Source of the DNA: Polaromonas sp.
GTDB taxonomy: Bacteria > Pseudomonadota > Gammaproteobacteria > Burkholderiales > Burkholderiaceae_C
Length of the DNA: 64,000 bases
Direction of reading: 5' to 3'
Assembly: GCF_029945685.1 (NCBI RefSeq)
Contig: NZ_JAQSDA010000008.1
Coordinates: 181,091 to 245,090, forward strand
This document shows, piece by piece, positions 48,230 through 55,662 of this stretch. A program made the translations under genes and the position numbers. Below the pieces are notes generated by a model that saw only the letters and a list, made by a program, of their open reading frames with translations, had not been told where the DNA came from and searched no databases. How positions within the stretch are numbered: position 1 is the first letter of the stretch; each line of letters starts with the position of its first letter.

Positions 48230-48891
48230 TGGCCGCCCGCCCCCCGGCCATCAAGGACCTGAAGGGCCTGAAAGCCATCAAGCTTGAAATCGAGGCACGC
48301 GCCCGCCAGGACGCGCAAACCCGGGCCGCTCGCCTGGCAGCCGCCGCCAAGGCCAAGGCGGAAAAGGAGCTGTTTTCCCGCGCCATCGGCCCGGTCAAGG
48401 CGCTGCCGGCCAGGCATCTGCCCGGCCACCGGGCGCAGCTGGCGCCGGCCCAGCCCGCGCCGATTCCGGTGCAGCAGCAGCGCGACGAGCTGGCCGTGAT
48501 GCGCGAGGCCATCTCCGACGAATTTGATGTGGAGACCCTGCTCGACACCGACGAGGCGCTGAGTTTTCGCCGCCCCGGCATGGGGCCGGACGTGGTGCGC
48601 AAGCTGCGCCGCGGCGGCTGGAGCATCCAGCGCCAGCTTGACCTGCACGGCCTGCGCCGCGAGGACGCGCGTGATGCGCTCTCGGCCTTCATTCGCGAAG
48701 CGCACAAGGCCGGCATGCGCTGCGTGCGGGTGGTGCACGGCAAGGGACTGGGTTCGCCGGGCAAAACGCCGGTGCTCAAGGGCCGGGTGCAAAGCTGGTT
48801 GATCCAGAAGCAGGAGGTGATCGCCTTTGTGCAGGCGCGGCCGGCCGAGGGTGGCGCCGGTGCGCTGGTGGTGTTGCTGGCGCAGAGCTGA
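48229..48891 (+). CDS. Smr/MutS2-type domain protein
   Basis: The 220-residue protein has a basic N-terminal helical part (KDLKGLKAIKLEIEARAR) and a C-terminal Smr domain (about 135-218): QLDLHGLRREDARDALSAF, then MRCVRVVHGKGLGSPGKTP, with the conserved LDLHG and HGKG. Stand-alone Smr proteins such as SmrB are nucleases that act on ribosome-bound mRNA or branched DNA. The start codon lies in the radC stop (ATGA-type overlap). Confidence 0.92.
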   Translation: MAARPPAIKDLKGLKAIKLEIEARARQDAQTRAARLAAAAKAKAEKELFSRAIGPVKALPARHLPGHRAQLAPAQPAPIPVQQQRDELAVMREAISDEFDVETLLDTDEALSFRRPGMGPDVVRKLRRGGWSIQRQLDLHGLRREDARDALSAFIREAHKAGMRCVRVVHGKGLGSPGKTPVLKGRVQSWLIQKQEVIAFVQARPAEGGAGALVVLLAQS

Positions 48892-48904
48892 TTTCTCCCG
48901 TTTC

Positions 48905-48953
48905 GCTATGAATTCAATAGCTTCTGGCGCCCGTTTGATAAGGGCTGAAGGCC
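48905..48953 (+). repeat. Short palindromic repeat, family A
   Basis: Core GCTATGAATTCAATAGC (48905-48921), tail TTCTGGCGCCCGTTTGATAA then GGGCTGAAGGCC. This is the most complete copy in the window. It lies after the Smr gene. Confidence 0.85.
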
Positions 48954-49024
48954 GATTTCATCAAAAAACATCAATGCAAATGATGTTGCAAGACGGTTTG
49001 TGAAATTTCATGAAGCAAAAAGTG

Positions 49025-49071
49025 CCATCAGCCAAGGCGGGACGGGTACGAGTAGCTATCAAATAAATAGC
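49025..49071 (-). repeat. Short palindromic repeat, family A (inverted)
   Basis: Core GCTATCAAATAAATAGC (49055-49071), with a diverged tail on the minus strand (ACTCGTACCCGTCCC, TTGGCTGATGGC). It faces the copy at 48905 in opposite orientation; the two lie between convergent genes and may serve as a transcription boundary. Confidence 0.7.
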
Positions 49072-49087
49072 ACTCCAAAGACGTGAT

Positions 49088-49510
49088 CTAGGCCGGCGTA
49101 TTGCGCATCCAGTCGGCGGTCTGGAAAAATGAGGCCCGCAACCTGGCGCGCAGTTCTTCATCGACACCGGTTTCGTCCATGGCCTGGTCCATGCAGGCCA
49201 ACCACTGGTCGCGCTCGAGGATGCCGATGACAAAAGGCATGTGGCGCAGGCGCAGCTTGGGGTGGCCGAACCGCTCGGTGTAATGTTGCGGCCCGCCGAG
49301 CCAGCCGCACAGAAACCAGAACAGGTGCTGGCGCGCCTTGACCAGGTCGCTGCCGTGCGCAGCGCGCAATGCGGCGTAACCGGGCTCCAGGTCCATCAGG
49401 TCGTAAAAACGGTCCACCAGCGCCTTCACGCGCGCTTCGCCGCCTATCCAGTCGAAGGGGGTGGCGAACGGCGCTGCGCCCTGAGATTTTTCTTCAGCCT
49501 GCATGCTCAT
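49088..49510 (-). CDS. Group II truncated haemoglobin
   Basis: From ATG 49510 the protein has 140 residues. It shows FDWIGGEARVKALVDRFYDLM, KARQHLFWFLCGWLGGPQHY, and RFGHPKLRLRHMPFVIG with the proximal histidine region, as in group II truncated globins. The role may be in oxygen or nitric oxide chemistry. Its start overlaps the stop of the upstream permease gene by four bases, so the two are translated together. Confidence 0.9.
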   Translation of the reverse strand: MSMQAEEKSQGAAPFATPFDWIGGEARVKALVDRFYDLMDLEPGYAALRAAHGSDLVKARQHLFWFLCGWLGGPQHYTERFGHPKLRLRHMPFVIGILERDQWLACMDQAMDETGVDEELRARLRASFFQTADWMRNTPA

Positions 49511-52050
49511 TGCGCCTTGCGCAAGGTTTCCACGACGGGTGTGTTGAGCACGGAGCGCAGGCCCCACCAACCCGCCGCCATCGCCAGCACGGCGCCGGCG
49601 AGGCTGCCGTAAAGCGGCACGGTCCAGGAGCCGGTCCAGCTGAAATCGAACACGTAACGCGCCAGGCCCCAGCCGACCGCCAGCGCCACGACGGAGGCCA
49701 GGAAGCCGGCCAGCAGGCCGACGCCGGCAAGTTCGGCGCGCTGGACCTGGCGCAGCAGCGAGGCGCGCGCACCGACGGCACGCATGATGGCAAACTCGTG
49801 CGCACGCTCTTCGCGCGTTGCGGTGATGGCCGCGAACAGCACCACCAGGCCGGCGGCCAGCGTGAAACCGAACAGGTACTCCACGGCGCGTATCACCTGG
49901 TCGAGCACGCGCTGCACCTGGGCGATGGTGCTGCTCATGTCGACGTTGGTGATGTTGGGAAAGGCCTTGACCAGTTCGTTGTCAAAGCTGCGCGGCTTCA
50001 CCCCGTCCTGCACGGGCACACGTTCGGGCGCGCGGAAGGCGCTGATGTAGGACACCGGCACGTCCGTCATTTTCGCCACCGGGTACATCACAAAGAAATT
50101 GACCCGCATGGAGCCCCAGTCGACCTTGCGCAGGCTGGTGATTTTTGCCTCGCTGAGCTGGCCGCCAATGTCGAAACGCAGGCTGTCGCCCAGTTTCAGG
50201 CCCAGCGTTTTGGCCAGCCCGTCCTCGACGCTGATGGCGCCAGCCTCGTCGGCCGTCCAGCGGCCGGCCACCACCTGGTTGTGCGAGGGCTGCTGCGCGG
50301 CATGCGACAGGTTGAACTCGCGGTCCACCAGGCGTTTGGCGCGGTCGTCCTCGAAGTCATCCGGGGTCACGTCCTTGCCGTTGACCGCGACCAGGCGGCC
50401 ACGGATCATGGGGTACCAGTCAAACTTCGTGACACCGCCATCGCGCAGCGCCTGCTGGAAGGCATCGCCCTGCTCGGGTTGCACATTGATGACAAAACGA
50501 TTCGGCGCGTCGGGCGGCGTGGCGCGGCGCCAGCTGCTGATCAAATCGGTGCGCAGCAGCACCAGCAGCATCAGCGCCAGCAGACCGACCGCCAGCGCGC
50601 TGACCTGCACCACCGCATAAACCGGGCGTGCCGACAGCTGGCGCGTGGCCAGCACCAGCCAGCGCGGCGCGGTGGTTTCGCTGACGCTGGCGCGCAGCAG
50701 CTTGACGGCCGCGAAGCTGGCCACGGCAAACACCACCACGGCCCCGGCAAAACCGCCGACGGCAATCAGGCCAAGCTTGAGGTCGCTGCTGGCGGCCACC
50801 AGCAGGGCCGCAAAACCGAGCACCCCGACCAGCAGCACGGCGAGCGAGGCCGGACGCAGGTTGCCGACATCGCGGCGAATCACGCGCAGCGGCGGAACCT
50901 GGGCCAGCTGCAACACCGGCGGCAGGCCGAAAGCGAGCAGCAGGGTCAGCCCCATGCCCATGCCAAACGCCACCGGCCAGAAGGTAGGCGCCGGCAAGGC
51001 GGTTTCGACCAGGCCGGCCAGCAACAGCACAAAACCGTAGTGCACGGCAAAACCGATCAACACACCAAGCGCACTGGCTGCCAGCCCGGCCAGCACGAAT
51101 TCAAAGGTGTAGGCCAGCGCGATGGTGCGTTGCGGCTGGCCCAGCACGCGCAGCATGGCGCAGTCGTCCAGGTGTTTGGCGGCAAAACCCCGTGCCACGA
51201 TGGCGACGGCCACGGCGCTCAGCAGGGCGGCCAGCAAGGCCACCAGGTTGAGGAATTTTTCGGCACGGTCCAGTGTCTGGCGCATCTCGGGGCTGCCGGT
51301 TTCCAGCGACTCGATGCGCACACCGCGGAAGTCGGCCTTCTTGATTTCCTGCGTGGCCCACTCGACATAGGTTTTCACCGCGGCGTCGCTGCCGGCCACG
51401 GCAAAGCGGTAGTTGGTCCGGCTGGCCGGCTGGATCAGGCCGGTGGCCGCCAGGTCGGCACTGTTGATCATCACGCGTGGCGAAAAATTGGCAAAACCGC
51501 CGCCGCGGTCGGGCTCCTGAACAATCACCCGCGACAAGGTGAAGCGCGCGTCGCCCATCAGCAGGGGCTGGCCGATGCGCAGGCCCAGCGCATCCAGCAG
51601 CGAGGCATCGGCCCAGGCCGTGCCGGGAGCGGGAATTTCGCGGGTGGCCGCGCCGGCAGCCTCGGGGCTGGATGCGACCTGCAAGGTGCCGCGCAGCGGG
51701 TAACCTTCTGGCACCGCCTTGAAGGCCACGAGTTTGCTGCCGCCGCCGTCTTCCTCGCTGGCCCGGCCCATGGTCGGGAAGGTCACGGTGGAGGCAACCT
51801 GCAGGCCCAGGCTGCGCGCCTTGGCGATGAATACCTCGGGAGTCATGCCGTCGCTGCGCAAAACGGCATCACCGCCGAGGAGCTGACGGGCGTCGCGCTG
51901 CAGCCCGCCCTTGAGACGGTCCGCAAAAAACCCGACGGCCGTCAAGGCCGCGACTGCCAGCGTCACCGCGACGATCAGCAGCCGAAGCTCTCCGGCGCGC
52001 AGGTCGCGCAGCAGCGTGCGCCAGCCGAGTTTGAGGAAAAGGGTGTTCAT
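49507..52050 (-). CDS. YbbP/FtsX-family ABC transporter permease
   Basis: From ATG 52050 (MNTLFLKLGWRTLLRDLRAG) the protein is 847 residues with about ten membrane helices. It has two FtsX domains (about 255-390 and 720-835) and a large extracytoplasmic part after helix 1 and again in the middle. This is the YbbP type, usually paired with the ATPase YbbA. No such ATPase gene is adjacent; the nearest gene on the same strand is the truncated haemoglobin. The longer frame to 52131 has no similarity. Confidence 0.9.
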   Translation of the reverse strand: MNTLFLKLGWRTLLRDLRAGELRLLIVAVTLAVAALTAVGFFADRLKGGLQRDARQLLGGDAVLRSDGMTPEVFIAKARSLGLQVASTVTFPTMGRASEEDGGGSKLVAFKAVPEGYPLRGTLQVASSPEAAGAATREIPAPGTAWADASLLDALGLRIGQPLLMGDARFTLSRVIVQEPDRGGGFANFSPRVMINSADLAATGLIQPASRTNYRFAVAGSDAAVKTYVEWATQEIKKADFRGVRIESLETGSPEMRQTLDRAEKFLNLVALLAALLSAVAVAIVARGFAAKHLDDCAMLRVLGQPQRTIALAYTFEFVLAGLAASALGVLIGFAVHYGFVLLLAGLVETALPAPTFWPVAFGMGMGLTLLLAFGLPPVLQLAQVPPLRVIRRDVGNLRPASLAVLLVGVLGFAALLVAASSDLKLGLIAVGGFAGAVVVFAVASFAAVKLLRASVSETTAPRWLVLATRQLSARPVYAVVQVSALAVGLLALMLLVLLRTDLISSWRRATPPDAPNRFVINVQPEQGDAFQQALRDGGVTKFDWYPMIRGRLVAVNGKDVTPDDFEDDRAKRLVDREFNLSHAAQQPSHNQVVAGRWTADEAGAISVEDGLAKTLGLKLGDSLRFDIGGQLSEAKITSLRKVDWGSMRVNFFVMYPVAKMTDVPVSYISAFRAPERVPVQDGVKPRSFDNELVKAFPNITNVDMSSTIAQVQRVLDQVIRAVEYLFGFTLAAGLVVLFAAITATREERAHEFAIMRAVGARASLLRQVQRAELAGVGLLAGFLASVVALAVGWGLARYVFDFSWTGSWTVPLYGSLAGAVLAMAAGWWGLRSVLNTPVVETLRKAQ

Positions 52051-52167
52051 CGCCTGACGATAACGCAAAGTGCACAGCCCCGGCGTCTGACGGTTTCTGT
52101 CGCCGGTCAGCCAGGACCGTGGGTCTGGCAAGAACCCTTGGGAAAATGCCGCGCCGCCCTCAGTCGG

Positions 52168-53151
52168 TCAGGCAGTCTCTGGCGCCCGGAGCCGGGGACC
52201 CGCGAGGTCCGGTTGCAGCTTGAGCCGCCCGGGCTGGGCATAACAGACAAAACGCCGGTTGGTCGCGCGGCCTATGGCGCACAACCCGACAGCCTGCGCC
52301 ACCTGGTGGCCCATCTGCGTGATGCCGCTGCGCGACACCACAATCGGCACGCCCATTTGCGCCGACTTGATGACCATTTCGCTGGTCAGCCGTCCGGTGG
52401 TGTAGAACACGAGTCCGGAAGGCTGGCGGGAGAGCGTGGGGACTTCGGATCCAGACCAGCCGGGGCCGCGGATCTGGCTTTGCCAGTCCGCAGGCGCAGC
52501 GGCCCCCTCGGGGGGCAGCGAACCACACGCAGTGGGGAGCGTGGGGGCCAACAGATTCATCGCCATCCAGCCGGCAATGGTGTCGATGGCGTTGTGCCGC
52601 CCCACGTCCTCGACAAACAGCAACATTTCCGGCTCCGCGGCCGCCAGGGAGAACAATGCGCAGGCGTGAACGGATCCCGCTGATTTGTAGGTGGTCTCCT
52701 TGAGTCGGATGGTGTTGACCAGCCCGTAAAGCTGGGCCTGGGTGATGCAGGCATCGGCCGGCAGTTCGATCTGGTCCACCTCGTCCATCAGGCCACCGAA
52801 CACACTGCCCTGCCCGCAGCCGGTGGTCACCACCTTGCGCGCGGTTTTTTCGTCGATGTCCGCAATGCCGTGACGCGTCTTGACCGCCGCAGCCCCCACA
52901 TCCCAGTCCACGGTGATGGACTCGATCTCTGCGGCATCCCTGACCAGCCGCTGGTTGCGCAGGTAACCCAGCACCAGCAACTCGGGATGGGCACCCAGCG
53001 TCATCAGGGTGACCAGCTCGCGCTTGTCGACATACACCGTCAAGGCGCGTTCGGCGGGAATGGCAATCTGGAGCGGCTCGCCATATTCGTTGACTGCGTC
53101 GATCTCGCAGGTGAGCGGCGCCCGGGCCTGGGTCAGGTGGGGGAGAGGCAT
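52168..53151 (-). CDS. fdhD: FdhD formate dehydrogenase sulfurtransferase, with repeat-derived insertion
   Basis: The 327-residue protein has the FdhD landmarks PAERALTVYVDKRELVTLM, VTTGCGQGSVFGG with the reactive cysteine, SVHACALF, VEDVGRHNAIDTIAGWM and VSRSGITQMGHQVAQ. FdhD moves sulfur from IscS to the molybdenum cofactor of formate dehydrogenase. Between AGWMAMNL and SGLVFYTTGRLTSEM about 35 residues (LAPTLPTACGSLPPEGAAAP and flank) come from an in-frame copy of the 90-bp repeat. A terminator separates fdhD from the preceding fdh genes. Confidence 0.94.
   Translation of the reverse strand: MPLPHLTQARAPLTCEIDAVNEYGEPLQIAIPAERALTVYVDKRELVTLMTLGAHPELLVLGYLRNQRLVRDAAEIESITVDWDVGAAAVKTRHGIADIDEKTARKVVTTGCGQGSVFGGLMDEVDQIELPADACITQAQLYGLVNTIRLKETTYKSAGSVHACALFSLAAAEPEMLLFVEDVGRHNAIDTIAGWMAMNLLAPTLPTACGSLPPEGAAAPADWQSQIRGPGWSGSEVPTLSRQPSGLVFYTTGRLTSEMVIKSAQMGVPIVVSRSGITQMGHQVAQAVGLCAIGRATNRRFVCYAQPGRLKLQPDLAGPRLRAPETA
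52462..52549 (-). repeat. 90-bp GC-rich repeat, family B, inside fdhD
   Basis: GGGGCCGCGGATCTGGCTTT, the core GGCCCCCTCGGGGGGCAGC (52501-52519), and GGAGCGTGGGGGCC. In frame; the host gene reads the opposite strand from that used in ispH and the RpfE-like gene, so both strands of the element are free of stops. Confidence 0.88.
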
Positions 53152-53169
53152 GGTTGGAGACTACAACAA

Positions 53170-53199
53170 AAAGGCCGGCACCTTGCGGGGCCGGCCTTT
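53170..53199 (-). terminator. Rho-independent terminator after the fdh operon
   Basis: Ten-base arms AAAGGCCGGC (53170-53179) and GCCGGCCTTT (53190-53199), followed by TTTTTGTTG on the minus strand. It lies between the small secreted protein gene and fdhD. Confidence 0.85.
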
Positions 53200-53216
53200 A
53201 TGCGTTGAGTGGGTAC

Positions 53217-53606
53217 TCAGGATTTTTTCTCAGGGGCGATGGCTGCCGCGGGGGTCTTGCTGCTGGGCGGGCTGGTGGCGGTAGCCGCCGGAGAGTGCGC
53301 ACCGGAAGCCTCCAGGGGTTTGGCCGTTTCCGGAGGCGCATAAGTGAAGGCTCCGGGGTCTGCGCAGGCCGGCGTGGCAACCGGTGGCTTGGTCTCCTTG
53401 CCGGCCGCCTTGGCCGTCTTGAAATACCCGGCTGCCACCTTGTCCATGGATTTGCACAACAGGTAGCCATCGACCTTGCCGGCCCAGGCGGCCTTCGCGG
53501 CGGCCTCGGCGGCTTTGGCCTTGGCCTCATCGCTGACAGGGGGCAGCTTGGCCAGCGCCATCGATGAAACAGCAAGCAGCAAGCCCGAGAATAGAAGTTT
53601 CTTCAT
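53217..53606 (-). CDS. Small secreted protein of unknown function in the formate dehydrogenase locus
   Basis: The 129-residue protein starts MKKLLFSGLLLAVSSMALA, a clear signal peptide with a probable cut after ALA (residue 19). The mature part is alanine-rich and helical (VSDEAKAKAAEAAAKAAWAG), has two cysteines (LLCKS, ACADPG) and a proline/alanine/serine-rich tail. No family is recognised. It is 14 bases after the cytochrome b gene and before the terminator, so it belongs to the fdh operon. The cysteine pair and periplasmic location would allow a disulfide or haem-related role, but this is speculation. Confidence 0.78.
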   Translation of the reverse strand: MKKLLFSGLLLAVSSMALAKLPPVSDEAKAKAAEAAAKAAWAGKVDGYLLCKSMDKVAAGYFKTAKAAGKETKPPVATPACADPGAFTYAPPETAKPLEASGAHSPAATATSPPSSKTPAAAIAPEKKS

Positions 53607-53620
53607 GGGAATAGTCCTTG

Positions 53621-54799
53621 TTATACCTGTACGGTCTGGCTCGGTGGCGCAGGCTCGCTGCGCTGCGCCGGAATCTTGCCAGCCTTCACGTCGTCATACC
53701 AGTATTCGTGGTGTTCCCTGGCCCAGGTCTCGTCCACATAGCCGGTTTTCATGCCGTCATAGGCGCCCTGCATGCCAATGGTGCCAATGTAGATGTGGCC
53801 GATGAACATCGCCATCATCAGCACCGTCGCCACGGCATGCACCATGTGCGCCACCTGCATGGTGTCACGTACATAGATCAGCCCGGGGACGAGCTTGTCG
53901 AGCACCAGCCCGGATGCCACCACGATGACACCGAGGAAAAACACGCCGCCCCAGAACACCAGTTTTTCGCCGGCGTTAAAGCGATGTGACGGCACTTCCT
54001 TGTCCGACAGCAGGCCGCCGCCCTTGAGCAGCCAGCCGATATCGCCGCGGCTGGGCATGTTGTCGCGGACAAACGTGAAAAACACGATCACCAGCGACAC
54101 GGCAAACAGCGGGCCGGCAAAGTTGTGCATGTTCTTGAGCAGATAGGTCAGCCAGCCGAACAGGGTGAGGCCCATGACCGGCAGCAGGAAGAATTTGCCA
54201 AATGCCATGACAATGCCGGAGATGGCCAGAATACAGAACGCAATGGCGTTGGCCCAGTGCGCTGAACGCTCAAACGGCGTGAAACGTTCGATCTTGCGCC
54301 CGGTTTCGGCCCCGTGCAGATTGATCCGGCCTTTTCCAAAATAAAACAGCGCAATCGCGCCCACCACGATCAGCAGCAGGGCGCCACCGTAGGGGATCAA
54401 CCAGTTGTTGCGTACCTGCCGCCAGGCCTCTCCGGCATTGGTCAGCAGTGAGCCGGGGTATCGCACAAAAGGCTGGATCAGGTTGCCGGCCTCGGGCGCT
54501 TCGCTTTTGGGCAGGCTGCTGTAGCCGGTGACGCCCGATCCGACCTGACGCCACATTGGCGCATTGTTGCCCGGCTGGACCCTGGCGCGCTCGCCGTTGG
54601 TCTGCTCGGCGTATTTGGGATCGGCGCTCGCATCGGGTTTGACCTCGAAGATGTTGGCGCTCTGGATGCCACCTGTGGGCGCTGCGGCTGGCACCGCCGC
54701 TGGAGCACCCGGGACGGCGGCGGGTTGCGCCAACACCGCGGTCGACCAGCCAAACGCTGCGAAGAACAGGGCTGCCAGAAATCTCGATGGGCGTTGCAT
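53621..54799 (-). CDS. fdhC: Formate dehydrogenase gamma subunit, cytochrome b556
   Basis: The 392-residue protein has a cleavable signal (MQRPSRFLAALFFAAFGWST), about 100 extra periplasmic residues, and four cytochrome-b-type helices (about 130-150, 175-200, 205-240, 270-330). Landmarks are RFTPFERSAHWANAIAFCIL with a haem-ligand histidine, NMHNFAGPLFAVSL and MVHAVATVLMMAMFIGHIYI. It carries electrons from the Fe-S subunit to quinone. E. coli FdnI has about 217 residues; the extended form is common in beta- and epsilonproteobacteria. Confidence 0.93.
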   Translation of the reverse strand: MQRPSRFLAALFFAAFGWSTAVLAQPAAVPGAPAAVPAAAPTGGIQSANIFEVKPDASADPKYAEQTNGERARVQPGNNAPMWRQVGSGVTGYSSLPKSEAPEAGNLIQPFVRYPGSLLTNAGEAWRQVRNNWLIPYGGALLLIVVGAIALFYFGKGRINLHGAETGRKIERFTPFERSAHWANAIAFCILAISGIVMAFGKFFLLPVMGLTLFGWLTYLLKNMHNFAGPLFAVSLVIVFFTFVRDNMPSRGDIGWLLKGGGLLSDKEVPSHRFNAGEKLVFWGGVFFLGVIVVASGLVLDKLVPGLIYVRDTMQVAHMVHAVATVLMMAMFIGHIYIGTIGMQGAYDGMKTGYVDETWAREHHEYWYDDVKAGKIPAQRSEPAPPSQTVQV

Positions 54800-54811
54800 G
54801 TGAACTCCCTG

Positions 54812-55033
54812 TTATTTCACGCGGTTGTATTCGTTCTGGCCGGCCTGCGCGCGGGTCTTGAGCTGCTGCTCCCAAGCGGTCTTGTCACCGGCCTTCCAGC
54901 CCGGGGCGTTGAAGGCATTGTTGGTGCCCTGAAACGCGGCCGTATCGCTTTTGACGCCGCCAGCAGACTGGGGTTTGTCGCCGCAAGCGGCAAGCGCCAT
55001 GACGGCAGCTGTGAGCAGTGCAAGACGCATCAT
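54812..55033 (-). CDS. Small lipoprotein in the fdh operon
   Basis: From ATG 55033 the product has 73 residues. It starts MMRLALLTAAVMALAACGDK, with the lipobox LAAC (Cys17), so the mature lipoprotein has about 57 residues. The mature part NAFNAPGWKAGDKTAWEQQL is polar. The ATG overlaps the fdhB stop (ATGA), and a GGAG motif lies upstream. The gene lies between fdhB and the cytochrome b gene, so it is likely to be conserved with them; function unknown. Confidence 0.8.
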   Translation of the reverse strand: MMRLALLTAAVMALAACGDKPQSAGGVKSDTAAFQGTNNAFNAPGWKAGDKTAWEQQLKTRAQAGQNEYNRVK

Positions 55034-55653
55034 GATTTGGCTCCATTCACGGGTGGTTGACCCGCTTGCCTGGAGCCGTAGGCCGTTCCCCAACCCCACA
55101 CCTCGGCGCCCTTGCCGCGCTGTACGACGCGGGTGCGGAAGATGTCGGCAACCACATCGCCATCACCGGCAAGCAGCGCCTTGGTCGAGCACTGCTCGGC
55201 GCAGGCTGGCAATTTTCCTTCGGCCAGCCGGTTCCGGCCGTATTTTTCGAATTCAGCCTGGCTGCCGTTGGCCTCGGGTCCGCCGGCGCAGAACGTGCAT
55301 TTGTCCATCTTGCCGCGCACGCCGAAAGTGCCCTGGGACGGAAACTGCGGCGCGCCGAAGGGGCAGGCGTAAGAGCAGTAGCCACAACCAATGCAGACGT
55401 CCTTGTCGTGCAGCACCACGCCCTCGTCGGTGCGGTAGAAGCAGTTGACAGGGCAAACAGCCATGCACGGCGCGTCGCTGCAATGCATGCAGGCCACCGA
55501 AATGGACTTCTCGCCGGGAACACCGTCGTTGAGCGTGACCACACGGCGGCGATTGACACCCCACGGAACCTCGTTTTCGTTCTTGCAGGCAGTAACGCAA
55601 CCGTTGCACTCGATGCAGCGCTCCGCGTCACAAACAAATTTCATGCGTGCCAT
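55030..55653 (-). CDS. fdhB: Formate dehydrogenase beta subunit, ferredoxin-type
   Basis: The 207-residue protein has four [4Fe-4S] motifs: CDAERCIECNGCVTACKNEN, CMHCSDAPCMAVCPVNCF, CIGCGYCSYACPFGAPQF, and CTFCAGG followed by CAEQCSTKAL. It relays electrons from FdhA to the cytochrome b subunit. Unlike E. coli FdnH/FdoH (about 300 residues) it has no C-terminal membrane anchor. It starts 10 bases after the fdhA stop. Confidence 0.94.
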   Translation of the reverse strand: MARMKFVCDAERCIECNGCVTACKNENEVPWGVNRRRVVTLNDGVPGEKSISVACMHCSDAPCMAVCPVNCFYRTDEGVVLHDKDVCIGCGYCSYACPFGAPQFPSQGTFGVRGKMDKCTFCAGGPEANGSQAEFEKYGRNRLAEGKLPACAEQCSTKALLAGDGDVVADIFRTRVVQRGKGAEVWGWGTAYGSRQAGQPPVNGAKS

Positions 55654-55662
55654 GGTGTCTCC

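Noticed and set aside
49369..52683. Plus-strand open frame of 1104 codons opposite the permease gene
   Set aside because: It is antisense to a clear YbbP-type permease, truncated haemoglobin and fdhD; the residue composition (Gln, Gly, Ala, His, Arg) is that of a shadow frame.
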